Part shown: positions 38,867 to 51,277 of the stretch, one piece after another
Layout of the letters: each line of letters begins with the position of its first letter
Numbering within the stretch: position 1 is the stretch's first letter
Source: Zonotrichia leucophrys gambelii
Taxonomy: Eukaryota; Chordata; Aves; Passeriformes; Passerellidae
Direction of reading: 5' to 3'
Assembly: GCF_028769735.1 (NCBI RefSeq)
Contig: NC_088173.1
Span: forward strand, 10,065,038-10,129,037
DNA: 64,000 nucleotides
Position numbers and translations under genes: made by a program
The notes under the pieces: generated by a model
What the model was told of the DNA's origin: nothing
The model's input: only the letters and a program-made list of their open reading frames with translations
Database searches by the model: none

Positions 38867-40820
38867 ATAAGTAGGGAAATGAGAGGTCTGTTTTTCACAC
38901 GTTATATTACATTACAGTTATCTCAGAATGTATAGAAAATCAGTTTATATGGACACAAAAGAGACACATTCATCTAGCATTAACCACATCAATGTTGTTT
39001 GTACTAGGCATCTAGCACGAATTTGGTGGATTTTATGACTTTAATGTAAACCTTTGGTTTCTGTTTCAAATTGGATTTGCATTTCAAATTTATCAACAAG
39101 AAACTATTAAAAATATAAAAGTAATCTACACATGTATTTTACACTTTAATTCTGAATATTGTTTTATTGTCCTTTATGAGATCATTTAGCTAAATTTGGG
39201 TCTGGAGAAAGAGTCCTGTACCTTTTCTTCTGTACTGGTTTTGGCTGAGATAACACCAATTTTCTTCATAAAACTTGTAGCCAGTACACTCTTGCACTAA
39301 CAGAAGAAAAATCTCACCTTTCTAAATACATCTTTCATAAATGAAGTTTTCAGTCTTTTATTATACTTAGCAAATTAAATTAACAATTGATGCTATTATA
39401 CATGCCTCCTTATTTTACAAAAAAAGAAAAAAAATAAAAACTACATTTTACACCTCAAGAGATGGATACAATTATAATCTGTTGAATTCCTGAACTAGTT
39501 TAAATTCTTCTCACACACTAACAAGCAGTAACTATTTGCAAACTGCTTAAAGAACTTTCAATTATTACTTCCTTAAAAAAAGGTATTTGTGCCATTTAAT
39601 AAAAAACTGTTTAATTTTTTTCCTTCACAACTGTCTTTTACAGATATATATATTCATATTCAGCTGTCACATTGCCTTTACATGGGAAGGTATTACATTT
39701 TCTCTTTGACTTAAAATTAAATTAAAGCATTCTCATTTTGTTTATGTAAGAATTCTTTCTGTAATATTCCCGTTGGAAATGTTGTTTCAATAGGCTTTGT
39801 GCTCAGGAGAAATAAGACAATACAAAACAAAATGAAAAAATCCAAAACAAACAATAACTCAATAAACTTACAAACCAGATAAAAATCAATTTTGAGCTTA
39901 AAAGTTGCCTCTTTTGACTAAAAAAAAAGTAAAAATGCACAAAAATTAGTCAGTTGATCCAATGAGAAATAAAAACCAGATTACATTCATTTGAAGGATC
40001 AAAGAAATGTTGATTTTATAAGATTTTTAAAATGTGAAGCTCAAAAATATTCATGTAGTTATCTGTGTTGCTGGATATTTATCTAAATCAACACTCTTTA
40101 GGTTTTACCATTCTTCTAGTGAATGAGATATTAATGGAATAAATTAACTCACAGTGAATAATTAGAGACATAAGTCATAGAACACACTATATATACTGTC
40201 ACATAATATATCACTGAAATAAGTCAAGACAGAAATAAAGAATTTAATAAGCAGGTTTTAAGTAATTTAGCAAACAGGCATTTTGTCATTTTTATTTTTT
40301 TCAATCATGATTTCTCTTTGCCCTCAATTTCAATTAAATACCATGTTTCACAGTTTATTTATGTAGTGAATTTTACAAACAAAATTTCTCTCAAAGACAT
40401 TTCTCAATCCTCCCAAAGCAAAGTATGGCCAGGTTTTAAGACCTTGCATCATCTTCTTATCATACACTGGCAGTTTTCATCCTAATTGTGTTAAAATGCC
40501 TTATAAATCTAGAACCTGTGTACACAAATGGGCTAATCAACTTTCTCCTTATAATGAGTTTCTACACATTATTTAGCCTGTCATTGTAACAAAAATGTGA
40601 TGCATAATTAAATTTTGAGATTTAAATGGGTTAATTTTACACCATTTCCATTTTCTTGATTTAACTTTATATATTACCTATGAAAAAATTACGTTTGTTA
40701 GAAATAGCTGAAAAGCCAACTTTCAGACCATGACAATGTCAGAAGCAGCACTGGTCCTAAAACTATGAATATAGCCCCATGGAACAGACCCTTTGCAACA
40801 CAATCATTAAATACAATGAC
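38867..40820. other. intron stretch upstream of the exon
   Basis: AT-rich, with A-rich runs at about 39419-39440. Nothing recognised. Confidence 0.5.
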
Positions 40821-40829
40821 ATTTTATTC

Positions 40830-41078
40830 CATCACCTGATGGCAGGTGCCAGGCATCCCTCAGTTCCCCCTGTGTACTGTTCAACTCTGTGAGCCCTGCT
40901 GAAGCCAGAGGAGAAATCCCCACCACAGCCTGTGGAAGATCTCATGCTGGCATAGCCTGAGGGGCCAGAGTTTGTGAGCCCATGGAGAGCCCATGCTGAA
41001 GCAGGAGCCTCTCTGGACCTGGGAACCCTTGGAAGGAGGCCCCTGCCTTCTGTTGGAACTGTCACCTGGAACATAACA
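40830..41078 (+). mobile_element. possible degraded ERV-derived dispersed repeat
   Basis: The patch is clearly GC-richer than its flanks and contains loosely repeated phrases: 'agcctgtggaagatctcatg', 'gagcccatggagagcccat', 'gctgaagcaggagcctct'. These resemble the 'cccatggggacccacgctggagcag' type repeats that I recall from the internal part of avian LTR retrotransposons. The match is from memory and weak. An 86-codon minus-strand frame across it is probably chance. Confidence 0.35.
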
Positions 41079-41084
41079 CTAATC

Positions 41085-42340
41085 CTAGACATGCTCCGTG
41101 CATTATTCCCTTAATTCATAGAAAGAATGAAAACATAAAGGTACTTGAAAATATAAATTCACAGTATGACAGCATCTAGACCCAATATTCATTTGGGCTG
41201 ATAATGAATTGGATGAGCTGTAGAGATTCAGATACAGAAGAATGATAGCCAGCAAGGAAGATTTGATCATACCATCATTTAGAGGGAAAAAAAAAATCAA
41301 AAAAGCAATCTGGTCATGACTAGCCATAGCTCAAAACATCATAGAGATGATTTACCTGAACCAGCTGTCTCTCCCTACTCACTCTGAAAGTAACACAACC
41401 TCTTGGCCAACAGGTAATGCTGTGGAGAACTCTCTTTTTGTGTGACACTACTGCAGGCCATTCATTTTGCTTCCCCTCACACAGTATGTTGCACCAAGCT
41501 TACAGCAGAAAATAATGTTACTGGTTTCTTTATAGACTTTTGCTGAAAGTTTAGCCTACATACATCACACAGAGCGGGAAGAGCTTATAAAATTCATAGC
41601 ACTTCTTTTGTAGCAAATACACAAATGTTACATCCCAGCCTTGGCTTTAAAATCAAGGCTTGGGATGAAATCAAGAAACTCATTATAAAAACAAATATAA
41701 AGATGGCAGTAAGTGGGTTGTATCTTCTGAAAAAGCCTGATGCATAAACAAATGAATTTTCTTAGAAAGCATTTAAAATGCCAAGTACCTATGCAAGAAG
41801 CTCTTGGTGTCTCTTCTAGTATGTGCTGAAGCAGATGAATTGTTCCTTCTCTTTTGCAAGAGTTTGGTAATCTAGAATACTTCCAAAATTAACAGAAAAA
41901 TATTGTATTATCTTGATTTGATTGAGATTACATCAAGACTGGGATTTACAAGGTAGTAGAGGTACATTACTAGAGAATTAAATATTGGAGAGAGAGAGCA
42001 ATTTTGTCTGAAATTTTTATATGGGCTACACCTGACACCTGCTAAGTCTTCCCCTTTTGGCATTAGCCATTCAAGCCTTTCAAAGGCAACCAAAACTGTG
42101 TCAGCAACTGATCCTACTACAAAAAGTCATTGGGGCACAAATCATTGCCAGTTAAAAGCCTCATCAATATATTGTACATTTCATGCAAAACAGCCTAAAT
42201 CCTTACTGCCCTCACGGGTAATTTTATATTTGTTGAATTTTACTTATTTTTCTCTTTAGTATAATTGGGATGATTACTAAAACCGCTTTGGCAGCTCAAA
42301 AGCATTTGGAGAGTGTGGTTCTTCTGAGCCTTGTGCTAGG
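41085..42340. other. intron stretch without recognised transposon
   Basis: Contains the hairpin at 41631-41667 (listed). Otherwise nothing recognised. Confidence 0.5.
41631..41667. repeat. hairpin, 13-bp stem with one bulge
   Basis: CATCCCAGCCTTG (41631-41643) pairs with CAAGGCTTGGGATG (41654-41667), with one unpaired base and a 10-nt loop. The stem is GC-containing and quite stable. It is shorter than typical microRNA precursors. Confidence 0.65.
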
Positions 42341-42344
42341 ATAT

Positions 42345-42415
42345 GTAATGGAATCACAGAATGGAGTTCAAAGAGATGATCCAGTCCAACCCCAAGGATG
42401 GAGACTAAACAAACT
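42345..42415 (-). mobile_element. CR1 3' terminal fragment, antisense
   Basis: The plus strand reads 'atggaatcacagaatggag', then 'agatgatccagtccaacccc', the complement of the extreme CR1 3' end. Only about 70 bases remain, so it is a strongly 5'-truncated or eroded copy. Confidence 0.65.
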
Positions 42416-45400
42416 GTGCCTCACAACAAAAGAATTATTTATCATAGACTACTTTTGTCATGAAGGTGTCAAATCAGAGGGTTTTCAAGATTCTGATCTG
42501 AATGTTTGATGCTTTTTTGTTCTGTTGTGGATTTTTCTTCTTGTAACTTTTAGACTTGAAGGTAGAATTGTGCACAACACTCCAAAACTGCGTTTTCTAA
42601 TGAAGACACCTGGAAATGCCTTTGCACCCTTGAAAATTTAAAGTAAAAAACACAACAAAATAATTTTACTACCAAGCTGTACATAAAGTCAATTGATTAC
42701 ATAATTTATGTGATTTGAAGTTTAATAATTCAGAAGAATCTGCTTTTTTTCTTGGCCACAAAGTACAGCTTTGTCATTGTTGTCAATGAGGCTTAAGTCA
42801 GTATGTTTTTACTGACAATTTGCTGGGTTTTATGTAGACAATTAGAATTTAATTTTTCCTAACTCAATACAGTTAGATTACTACAGAGAGTTCATTATAG
42901 CCACAGGCAGGACAGCAGCTGAGGTACAAAATTTTCTCCCTGTGATGCCTGTGCTTACTAAACACTTACTGAAACAGTTGTCTATAAAAGGACAATAAAT
43001 GTTTGCATCTTGGAAATTTTCTCTCCAATAAAATTATCACTTCACAGAAATTAATATCAGTCACCTGATACAAACTATTACCATTATTACGTAGTGTGAG
43101 CATTTATGGCTGCTCTGTTCAACGTGTTTAATTGTAATGTTCTTTGCACAATGAAGTTCACAGCATGTTAAAAGAATAAATAATCATGTAATGAATAGAA
43201 TCATACTTTTCACCACTGTTCTGCGACTTGAAATATTTCTAAATAATAATAATGTGCTATACTGAATTTTCAAGGAATCTGGATTCAAATCCAGCCAGGC
43301 TTGATTTTTTTCAAAAAATATGCTTTTCTAAGCTACATTTTCAAAACCAAACCTCATTTCAGAACATTTTTAGTGTATTTTTAAAAGAAGCTTTTGTTTT
43401 AAGAACTTAGTCATTATTTCAGTTTATTTTGCTTTATAGTCATCTAACTTTGCATGTGGTGTTTGAGAATAACTTTTTGAGGAGTTCTATCTAGCTACAC
43501 TGACTATTAAGGATAACCTTAATCAGACTAGGTGGGGTCACTGAAGTCTAGTAACAGCAACACAAGATTCCATATAGCTGAGTTGTCTTAGAGAAAAGCA
43601 GATGCCTAAGGAGACAGACTGCTGAAAGAGACTGCAGCATTCTGCCCTACCATTTGTGATAGGTCTCTGGAACTTATCTCAAATACTCCTTCTGCTAGAC
43701 AAAGAGATGAATTTTGTCTTACTGAATAAATTCTAAGAGACTAATAAAATAGCAACGAAGTCAGGAAAACTACAGCAAACCACTGGATACCAGTTTAAAA
43801 ACCCACCAATTTTCTCTTAAACCTGGTGGGCTCTCATCCCTGTTGCTCTACATATCACAGTAAGGCACAGAACATTCACAAGTGCTAGGACCAGAAATTT
43901 ACATCTGCTCAGCTCCTTCTCTTAAGGCCAGTGAGAAGATAAGATGAATAATGTCTTTGCTAAGGATATTTCATGAGGAGAAAACTTGGCAATCACATCA
44001 ATGGAAGACGACAGGACCGATACTTCTGTAGCTTCACAAAAACTGGAGCTAATTTTCCTCTGTGAATTACACATTTTGTTACATCAGTTTCAGTAGATGG
44101 TGGCAAAAGTGTAATCTTCAAGGGTCAGGAATGATGTTTTAAGAGTGGCAGATTCACCAAACTCAGCTGGACTGGAAGTAGAGGTGGAATGAACACTTTA
44201 TGAGGAAATACCTTCATTAGGGTAATCATGTAGTCCATAATGAAAGAAGAGGAAAGATAGGAAATATGAACGAAAACCTGAATTTCTAGAAAGATGGAAA
44301 ATAAGCTTTTAAATACTCTTCCTTTTCCTCTTATTTTCTCATAAGTGTAGCACAACTCCATTGTATGGCTAGAAAACCAATACTTGTAGATCTGAATCCA
44401 CATACTTGTCTCCTCCAGCCTAAAATACATAGCTCTGTAAGTTCATATGAAAAATAACATGGACCAGATATCAGAGTACAGAAAAGCTGCATAGAGTAAA
44501 TGCTATGATATGAAGAACAGGAATATTTCTTAAAAAGAGACTGATTACATTTTGGGTTTTACTTTTATTGGTTGAGCTTCTTCATTAATGTACACAGGCA
44601 CAGCTACACTGATTTTTTTATCAGTTTTACCTTAATGTGAATTTAATGTCCTCATATTCAATATTAATAGATTCTCCATCTCGTCAGGATATTTTTTAAT
44701 CAATAATCAGTAATCACAATCATATAGATAAGTAATCATAATTATATCGAAATGCAAACTAAAGGTGTTATTGGTGCTACAGTAACAAGCATGAATCAAA
44801 TCTTACTACCATCCAAAGCTCTAAAAGTATAAGCTATATTTTGCCTGTCTGCCTGATAAGAGTACAGGCAGAAAAGAGCTGAATTCATCTTCATAAAAGA
44901 CAATGGAATCCACCATGAGAATTAGATTTAAAAATACATATAGGTATGTAAATATAAATAGATGATCTAAATATAAATAGACAGATACACATACAGTAAT
45001 CTCTAATTTTCTAGCACCTACCTACCAATATGGGTTCCCGCTCCAGTCTAAAAGAATATAATTTTTAAAATTTAACATTTATTTTATAACATAATAACAT
45101 TTTTTGAAAATTTAACAAGAGAGGTGTTTTACCAGGTGTTTAAAATATTAACATTCTGGTCATGATTTTTTTACCAAGATAACACAAAAACCTCAATTCT
45201 TCAAATACTCTCAGAATAGAGATTTAAGTCATTAATCTATAAGTTTACCCTGCATTTCAGATTATACCATAAAGCTATGGAGAACACCTAGGTAGTTTGT
45301 GCAGAAATGAGGAATGTAAGTTTATGTTTTAAATTTCATATAATATACAGGACTAAGACTCTAATTTGTTTCCCTTTTTGTCTTCAGCATTTCCTTCCTT

Positions 45401-45960
45401 TAATTAGCTTATTCATCTTCCTTGTTACTAATGGATGCAACCCTGATGAGCAGTTTTGTAATTTATAAATGTGGTTTCACTGTGATGCCTTGTTTCTGTG
45501 CCTGACTCTTTATAAACCATCTTCATGGCATCCTAATACTGTAACAAAAGACTGCTCATCTATCTAGCACTCACATGACCAATGACATCTCACAAAAAAG
45601 AAAAACCCAATACCAAGAGATGCTGAACACGAAGTGCAACTTGTAAAACATTCAAGAGAAAGGAACATTCAGAACTGTCTTTATCAGTGATCTAAAAGCA
45701 GCATTAAAAGTATATCAGCTGAAAAATAATTTTTCTTATTACATGAAATTTGAAATTATTTCTTACTGCACTTTTAAAACCATATTCAATAACTAAACAA
45801 TTTAGTTCTGTGCTTTCAAATGCAAAAAAATTTTGACTTTGTTTTCAGATGTTAGTTGATCTTTTGGAAAGAAACAACCATTCTGGTTGCAAGCTCCCAA
45901 ATCACTTAAGATCTCTAGATGAAAAAGAAGTTAATAATATTTTCCAAACCTATTTGAAAT

Positions 45961-46055
45961 GTTAAAGATGTAGTATTAATTACAAAATGTTAAAATTGTA
46001 GTATTAATTACAAAAAGAAAATCTATGTTAAAGATGTAGTATTAATTACAAAAAG
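45961..46055 (+). repeat. 28-bp-type tandem repeat, three copies
   Basis: Three copies of a unit starting gttaaagatgtagtattaa and ending attacaaaa lie at 45961-45987, 45989-46016 and 46027-46055. The second copy has 'aaattg' in place of 'agatg', and ten extra bases separate copies two and three. Copies one and three are almost identical. Confidence 0.9.
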
Positions 46056-46257
46056 CAGATCTAAACTCCTAAATCACCCTGGCAATATTTTTCATCAAAA
46101 ATGGAATCACACTTTATTACTAGAATAATTTCCACCTTTTCACTTTCTCCATTTTACTTCTATTTGCATTTGCTTCTTCCTGAAAATGCATGCAGAAGAA
46201 CATTCATTAACCAATAGTCAACTTGTTTGGATTTAGCAAGATACTAAATCCAACTTC

Positions 46258-46281
46258 AGCTTCCTTCCTGAGAAGGAAGCT
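46258..46281. repeat. perfect 10-bp stem, 4-nt loop hairpin
   Basis: AGCTTCCTTC (46258-46267) and GAAGGAAGCT (46272-46281) are exact complements around CTGA. It looks like a bacterial terminator stem, but no T run follows and the context is eukaryotic. Confidence 0.7.
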
Positions 46282-49200
46282 CAATCACACAAGAGTTGTT
46301 TCCTTATTTAAAAGGGGTTTCAAGTACTTACAAATAATGAAGACATTTAATACGTAATGATTCAATCATCCATTTCTTCCATATTCACTAGCTAAGTTGG
46401 CAGTACTGAGAATGTTCTTTTTACTTTTTTTTATTCTTTGAGCAATTAATAGGATGCTACCACATCATGGGTTTAACAACATGAGTGAACTCAACTTCCA
46501 GGTGAAAAATATCCAATCCTTTCAGGTACTGTAAGAAAACTAGAGAGATACAGGTGGTCATCTAGATCTCATTTTTACTGCATTCAGCTACCTTCAGCTC
46601 TTCACTGGAAGAAACTGGGCTAAATCCTTTGATGTTCTCAAGCAGGCAGAGGTTTTTCCTGACTTTCCTCAAATGATTAACGAAAATGAAATGAGACTCA
46701 CCCTACAGAATATGTGCTCTCCCTGCTGTGAAAAGAAAAAAGAATCAATATAGCTTGATGAAGAGAAGACTGATTGGAATGGAACAAATGAAGCCTTCCT
46801 TTCATACTAACAAGAGACTGAAGGAGGAAGGAGCCACTGTCAATGCAATTTTATCTTCTAGGATACATGTAAGCACAGTTGGAAGAACGGAAGAAAAAAA
46901 TAACTGCTCTTCACTGGAACTCTACTGAGCCAGCTTTATCAATAGAGAGCGTGCAGCTGCCTGTCCCTGAAGAAGCCATGGTCAGCAAAATGGAAAACTG
47001 ACAAATATCAAACACTTGATTTGTTGGAGACTCTTACTCAAAAGTCATTACTCTAATTCTTGGGAACAGGATATTCAAGGGAGATCAAGTATAGAAAAGA
47101 GAGACAGAAAAATGATCTGGAAGCAAAAACAGACTGGAAAACAATCTTTGAAGATCCTAGTGTGAAGACAGCTATAAAAATACAGAAAAATGAGCAGATG
47201 TCCTCCAGAAGTCCATTTTAACCTACGAGTGATTGAGTGATTCAGAATTTATAACTAGTTAGATATCTGTGGATAAGGGGGAAAGCATAATAAATGAGCC
47301 ATGAGAAAGACTGGCATGATTCAATCAGTATGAGTGCAAAAAACAATGTGTAAAGAAAACAAGAAAAACACCAAAAAATAATAAAAAAAATTTGGTAAAA
47401 GGGACAAAGCTGTGGCTCAAGAAATAACAATTTTTTCAGTAAACAAAGAACTGGGAAAGTAGCCAAACATCTGCTATTCAAATTGGCAAAAGTAAGCTAA
47501 TTCTCTGGGTATTTTGGGACGGCAGCTACCACATCAGCAGAAAACACCTTTGCATATCCTAGAAACTATCTGTGACTGTCAAAAAGCAAGAAGCAACTCT
47601 TACTGAGAACAATCCAGGAAATTAATGAAATTTCCAGGGTCAGCAAAACTCCTCAGCAACACAAAAACAACAAAGAGGGGAAAATACTGTTTTTTCAATA
47701 GTTTGCTTTTACCACCATACCACAATTTTCTTATAAACAAATAAGAGCCTCCAGAGTTTTCTTTAGATAAAATCTGCCAGATTAATATTCCATGTTTGTT
47801 ATTCTTCAGTGCTAATTTGGCTCCTGTAGGCTCACCAGTAATTAAACCATTCCTATCTGCTTTCACCAGAATCTCAACATGAATGAATGATCAACTTTGA
47901 GAGACAAGCTGCAGGAAGTATGGTGGAACCAGAATGTTCCATTTGACCAACTATCCACTCACTTTTGGATCAATGCATCAAACCTGATCAGAAATGCTCA
48001 CACTAGATCCTGTCTAAAGTTAGAGTTCGTAAAAATCCAAATCAGTGTACTGAAATTTACCCTTAATATTTCTTCTAAGGAATCTTTTCTACAAAAAGTC
48101 TGTAGATTTCATATTTCTGATCAACCAACCTACTGAGCGATGACAATAGAGCCTGAAAATAGTTTCTAACACTTATAGAAAATTCCTCATGCGTCAATGC
48201 ATTTTTCTTCAGCAACAGTAATTTTTGGTGGACATATCCTACATCTTGGTACATTTTTTCTTCTTTATACAAACTTCTGGTGACGCAGCTTTTGCAGACT
48301 TTCACCTTTTAGGTATCAATGGACTTAGGACCTTTATTTAAGATTCTAGAGCCATTCCATGCTAAATTCTATCTCCGTGGAAAGCTAATTCCTCACTAGC
48401 TTCAGCCTATTAATGAGGTATACCTATAAAGCTATATAGACATTCCTTTAGATAAAACGACCTCATAATTGCCTAAGACTACCCATTCCAACCATTCCTT
48501 ATGCTAAAGCAACAGGGAACCTGGCATTCCTAGGTTCAAAGCTTTCCATTCCTTGCAACATAATTACTGCATTGAAAATACTAAATGCATAAAATTGTTT
48601 TCTTGAATTATTTTCCTTAGTCATCTGAAATAGAGGAAATACAGATCAAGCACAGGAAATGCATATATTGGGAATTGGCTATCATATAAACTGAGCTTTT
48701 GATGACCCCCAGGCCTATGAAAATAAGTAGCAACAGCTAAATACTTAATGATTTAGGGGGCATTGTTTAGTAGAAGTTTGTCAACAAATCAGGATCCTTT
48801 CAAAAGATATTTATTAACAGAGGAAAATGAGGTTAAATGTAAAAACTTCACATATCTGTTTCAACTCTGTCTCAAAGAATAATTACTTTATAATGAAATG
48901 TAAAATGGAAAATATAAACTTTGTTTCAGAAAATATTTGTACTAGTGCACCTAAACATTTTGCAAAACAGATTTTCAGTGGATTAGCTATCATATCACAT
49001 AATGATATTTTTCTGAACTGATTAATGTATTATCTGACTGAATGCAGTAATTATGAGCCTCTTTTTGTTCAATATTTTCATTAAAAACTTCAGAGAATTG
49101 CTATACAGCATCATTTATTCACAAAACCACCACTGAAGAGTAGGAAATGGTACTCACAGAATTTTAAAATTCCTGGTATTATGAATACTAAAATAATCAT

Positions 49201-50200
49201 ACAGCAATTTTTATTTCAAAATGTGCAAGCTGATTCTCAGAAAGAAACAAGAATAAAAAGTCTGTTCTCAAGTGGTAAAAATATTTTAGGAATCTTCAAG
49301 GGAACAAGGAAACATGAGGCTGGTGATGGACAGGAGAAAAAAAAGATAAGTACAGCCAAGAGTGTCTAGCTCAGACAGGAATAGGGACCATTTCCAGAAT
49401 TCATGGTCAGAAGCATCATAGTGCAAAGAAGGGCAGTAACACTATTCCTACACCTCAGGGAAGACAGAACTTCAAACACTGCATTTCTAGTACTTCACAG
49501 AGAATAATAAAAAAGAAGAAAAACTACTGGGTAGACAAAAAAATAGTCATCTCTGGCTTTTTTAAATGAGTATTAAGACTCAACCACTAATGCCCACATA
49601 TTCTAGCTAGTGATTCCAAGCAACTGCCCTACTCTCTCTTTAAATTCCCTAGAAGGACTTCACCTTAAATGCTCCTCACTAGAAACTGCTACTGGAGTAG
49701 CAAGGCATTGCACAGCTTGCTGGGCTGTCAGATGAAGCACGATCCTCATCAAACCTTCCCAATGTATGCACAGCTTGCTTTGAGGTCTGTCAAAATAGTG
49801 CAGACTTCTTCCCCTCTGAAGCCTCAACCCCTGTAACCTGGCACAAGCTCAGGAGCAAACTGTGCCCACCTCCACATTTGTACCCCAAGTACACATTCAT
49901 CAGCATCAGTACCTTCCTTTTGTTTCCACTGGGTCATCTTGGGAAAACACAAGAAAGCATTTACAATAAGCACTACAAACATGCACAGTACAAAGAGAAA
50001 TGGCAGACCAAAGTATTGTTTTTCCCTGATGCCTAAAATGCCATTCATTGTAAGAAAGGCAATACAGTACTGTAAGAGTGAAAAATTATGTGTACAATTG
50101 GGATGGAAATGGCCACATCATCTTCAGGATCCTATGACTGGGTAAGAGATTTTGTTATTTATTCAAAAATACTAGAAAAAAAAAAGTGGTAATCATACCC

Positions 50201-50224
50201 TTTTAGGACTTATAAGTCCTAAAA
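50201..50224. repeat. perfect 24-bp palindrome
   Basis: The sequence from 50201 to 50224 (TTTTAGGACTTA then TAAGTCCTAAAA) equals its own reverse complement with no spacer. The symmetry ends exactly at both flanks. No site of a known factor is obvious. Confidence 0.95.
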
Positions 50225-50789
50225 TGCAATTAATGTGTCTACATGATCTAAAGACCTTTTATATTTTTTCCCTTCAAGGATAGAATTACTTCTTTGTTTT
50301 AGAACAGTAGGCATGGCTTTTGTAGTTATTAAACATTTTAACCCAAAATTTTAGTGATGTTATGATCTTCTAAATTAAGTAAATTCTATGCATGCTATGT
50401 TATGCTAGAATCATTTTGATATATCTAGATTGAAATCAAGCATTTATAATGGATAAATCAATCTAGCAGAAAAAAATATCAGAGTAACCACTATCATTCA
50501 TAATAAGTTTCCCTTCGAGAGCTTAGATTGATCTTCTTGTTTATGTGCAAAACATCTCATTTTATCATACAGGCTTTTAAATTTCAGGCAGACCAAAAAA
50601 ATGGAAACTGCTGTATTCCCCCGAGCCCCCTGTACAGAAAGATATTTCACCTAGTGAATACAAAAATCTTTCAGCTGGCTCTGTATTCTTTGCTGGTTTT
50701 TGCTGGAGAGGAGCTAAATTTCTCAATAGTAGGTTGCATGGGCAAATGTTTCAGATTTGTGCCCAAACCAGTGTTGATAATAGAGGCAT

Positions 50790-51277
50790 GTTTTTTGATT
50801 GCTCAGCAGCACTTGCACAGAGCCAATGCCTTTTCTGCTTTTCATCCCACCCCACCAGCAAGGAGACTGGGGGTGCAACAGGCGCTGGGAGGGGGGACAG
50901 CAGTGACTCCAGCTGCCCCAAGGGATATTCACACCATGTGGCATCATGCTCTGTACATAAAGCAGAGAGAAGGGGGAAGAAGAGAGATGCTCAGAGTGAT
51001 GGCAGTTGTCTTCCCGAGTTACCATTACATGGGGCTCTGATCTTGTGGAGATGGCTGAACACCTGCCTGTCCATGTGAAGGCAGTGAATTAATCCCTTGC
51101 TTTGCTTTGTTCATTCCTGCAGCTTTTGCTTGACCTATCAAACTGTTTTTATTTGAACCAACATATTTTTTCTTCTATTACCCTTCTGATTCTCACCCCC
51201 TCCCTTCCTTCAGTGGGTGGAAGACTGAGCAAGAAACTGTGTAGAGTTTGGCTGCTGGCTGGGGTTAAACCATGGCA
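50790..51277 (+). mobile_element. degraded endogenous retrovirus LTR (3' part)
   Basis: The stretch matches, from memory, a common avian LTR family. In order it has 'gattgctcagcagcacttgc' with 'agagccaatgccttttctgc', 'aaggagactgggggtgc', 'cccaagggatattcacacc', a TATA-like 'gtacataaagcag' (about 50955), 'ggagatggctgaacacctgc', a decayed poly(A)-signal region ('ctatcaaactg' where related copies have attaaactg, about 51136), and the end 'gctggctggggttaaacca' closing in CA at 51276-51277. It is much GC-richer than its flanks. The 5' end and a target duplication could not be placed, so it is probably a truncated or eroded solo LTR. Antisense to SGCZ. The open frames across it are chance. Confidence 0.65.

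Larger units (their letters stand above)
42420..50785. other. intron stretch, mostly unassigned
   Basis: AT-rich. Tandem repeat at 45961-46055, hairpin at 46258-46281 and palindrome at 50201-50224 are listed. Less AT-rich patches at about 43500-44130, 46560-47220 and 49640-50130 have no family I recognise. Confidence 0.5.

Noticed and set aside
46258..46281. Perfect stem-loop as a bacterial-type terminator
   Set aside because: No T run follows and everything else in the window is vertebrate intron.
50528..51040. 170-codon plus-strand open frame as a possible gene
   Set aside because: Its second half lies in an LTR remnant and its first half in unique AT-rich DNA; no domain, and the composition changes abruptly at about 50790.
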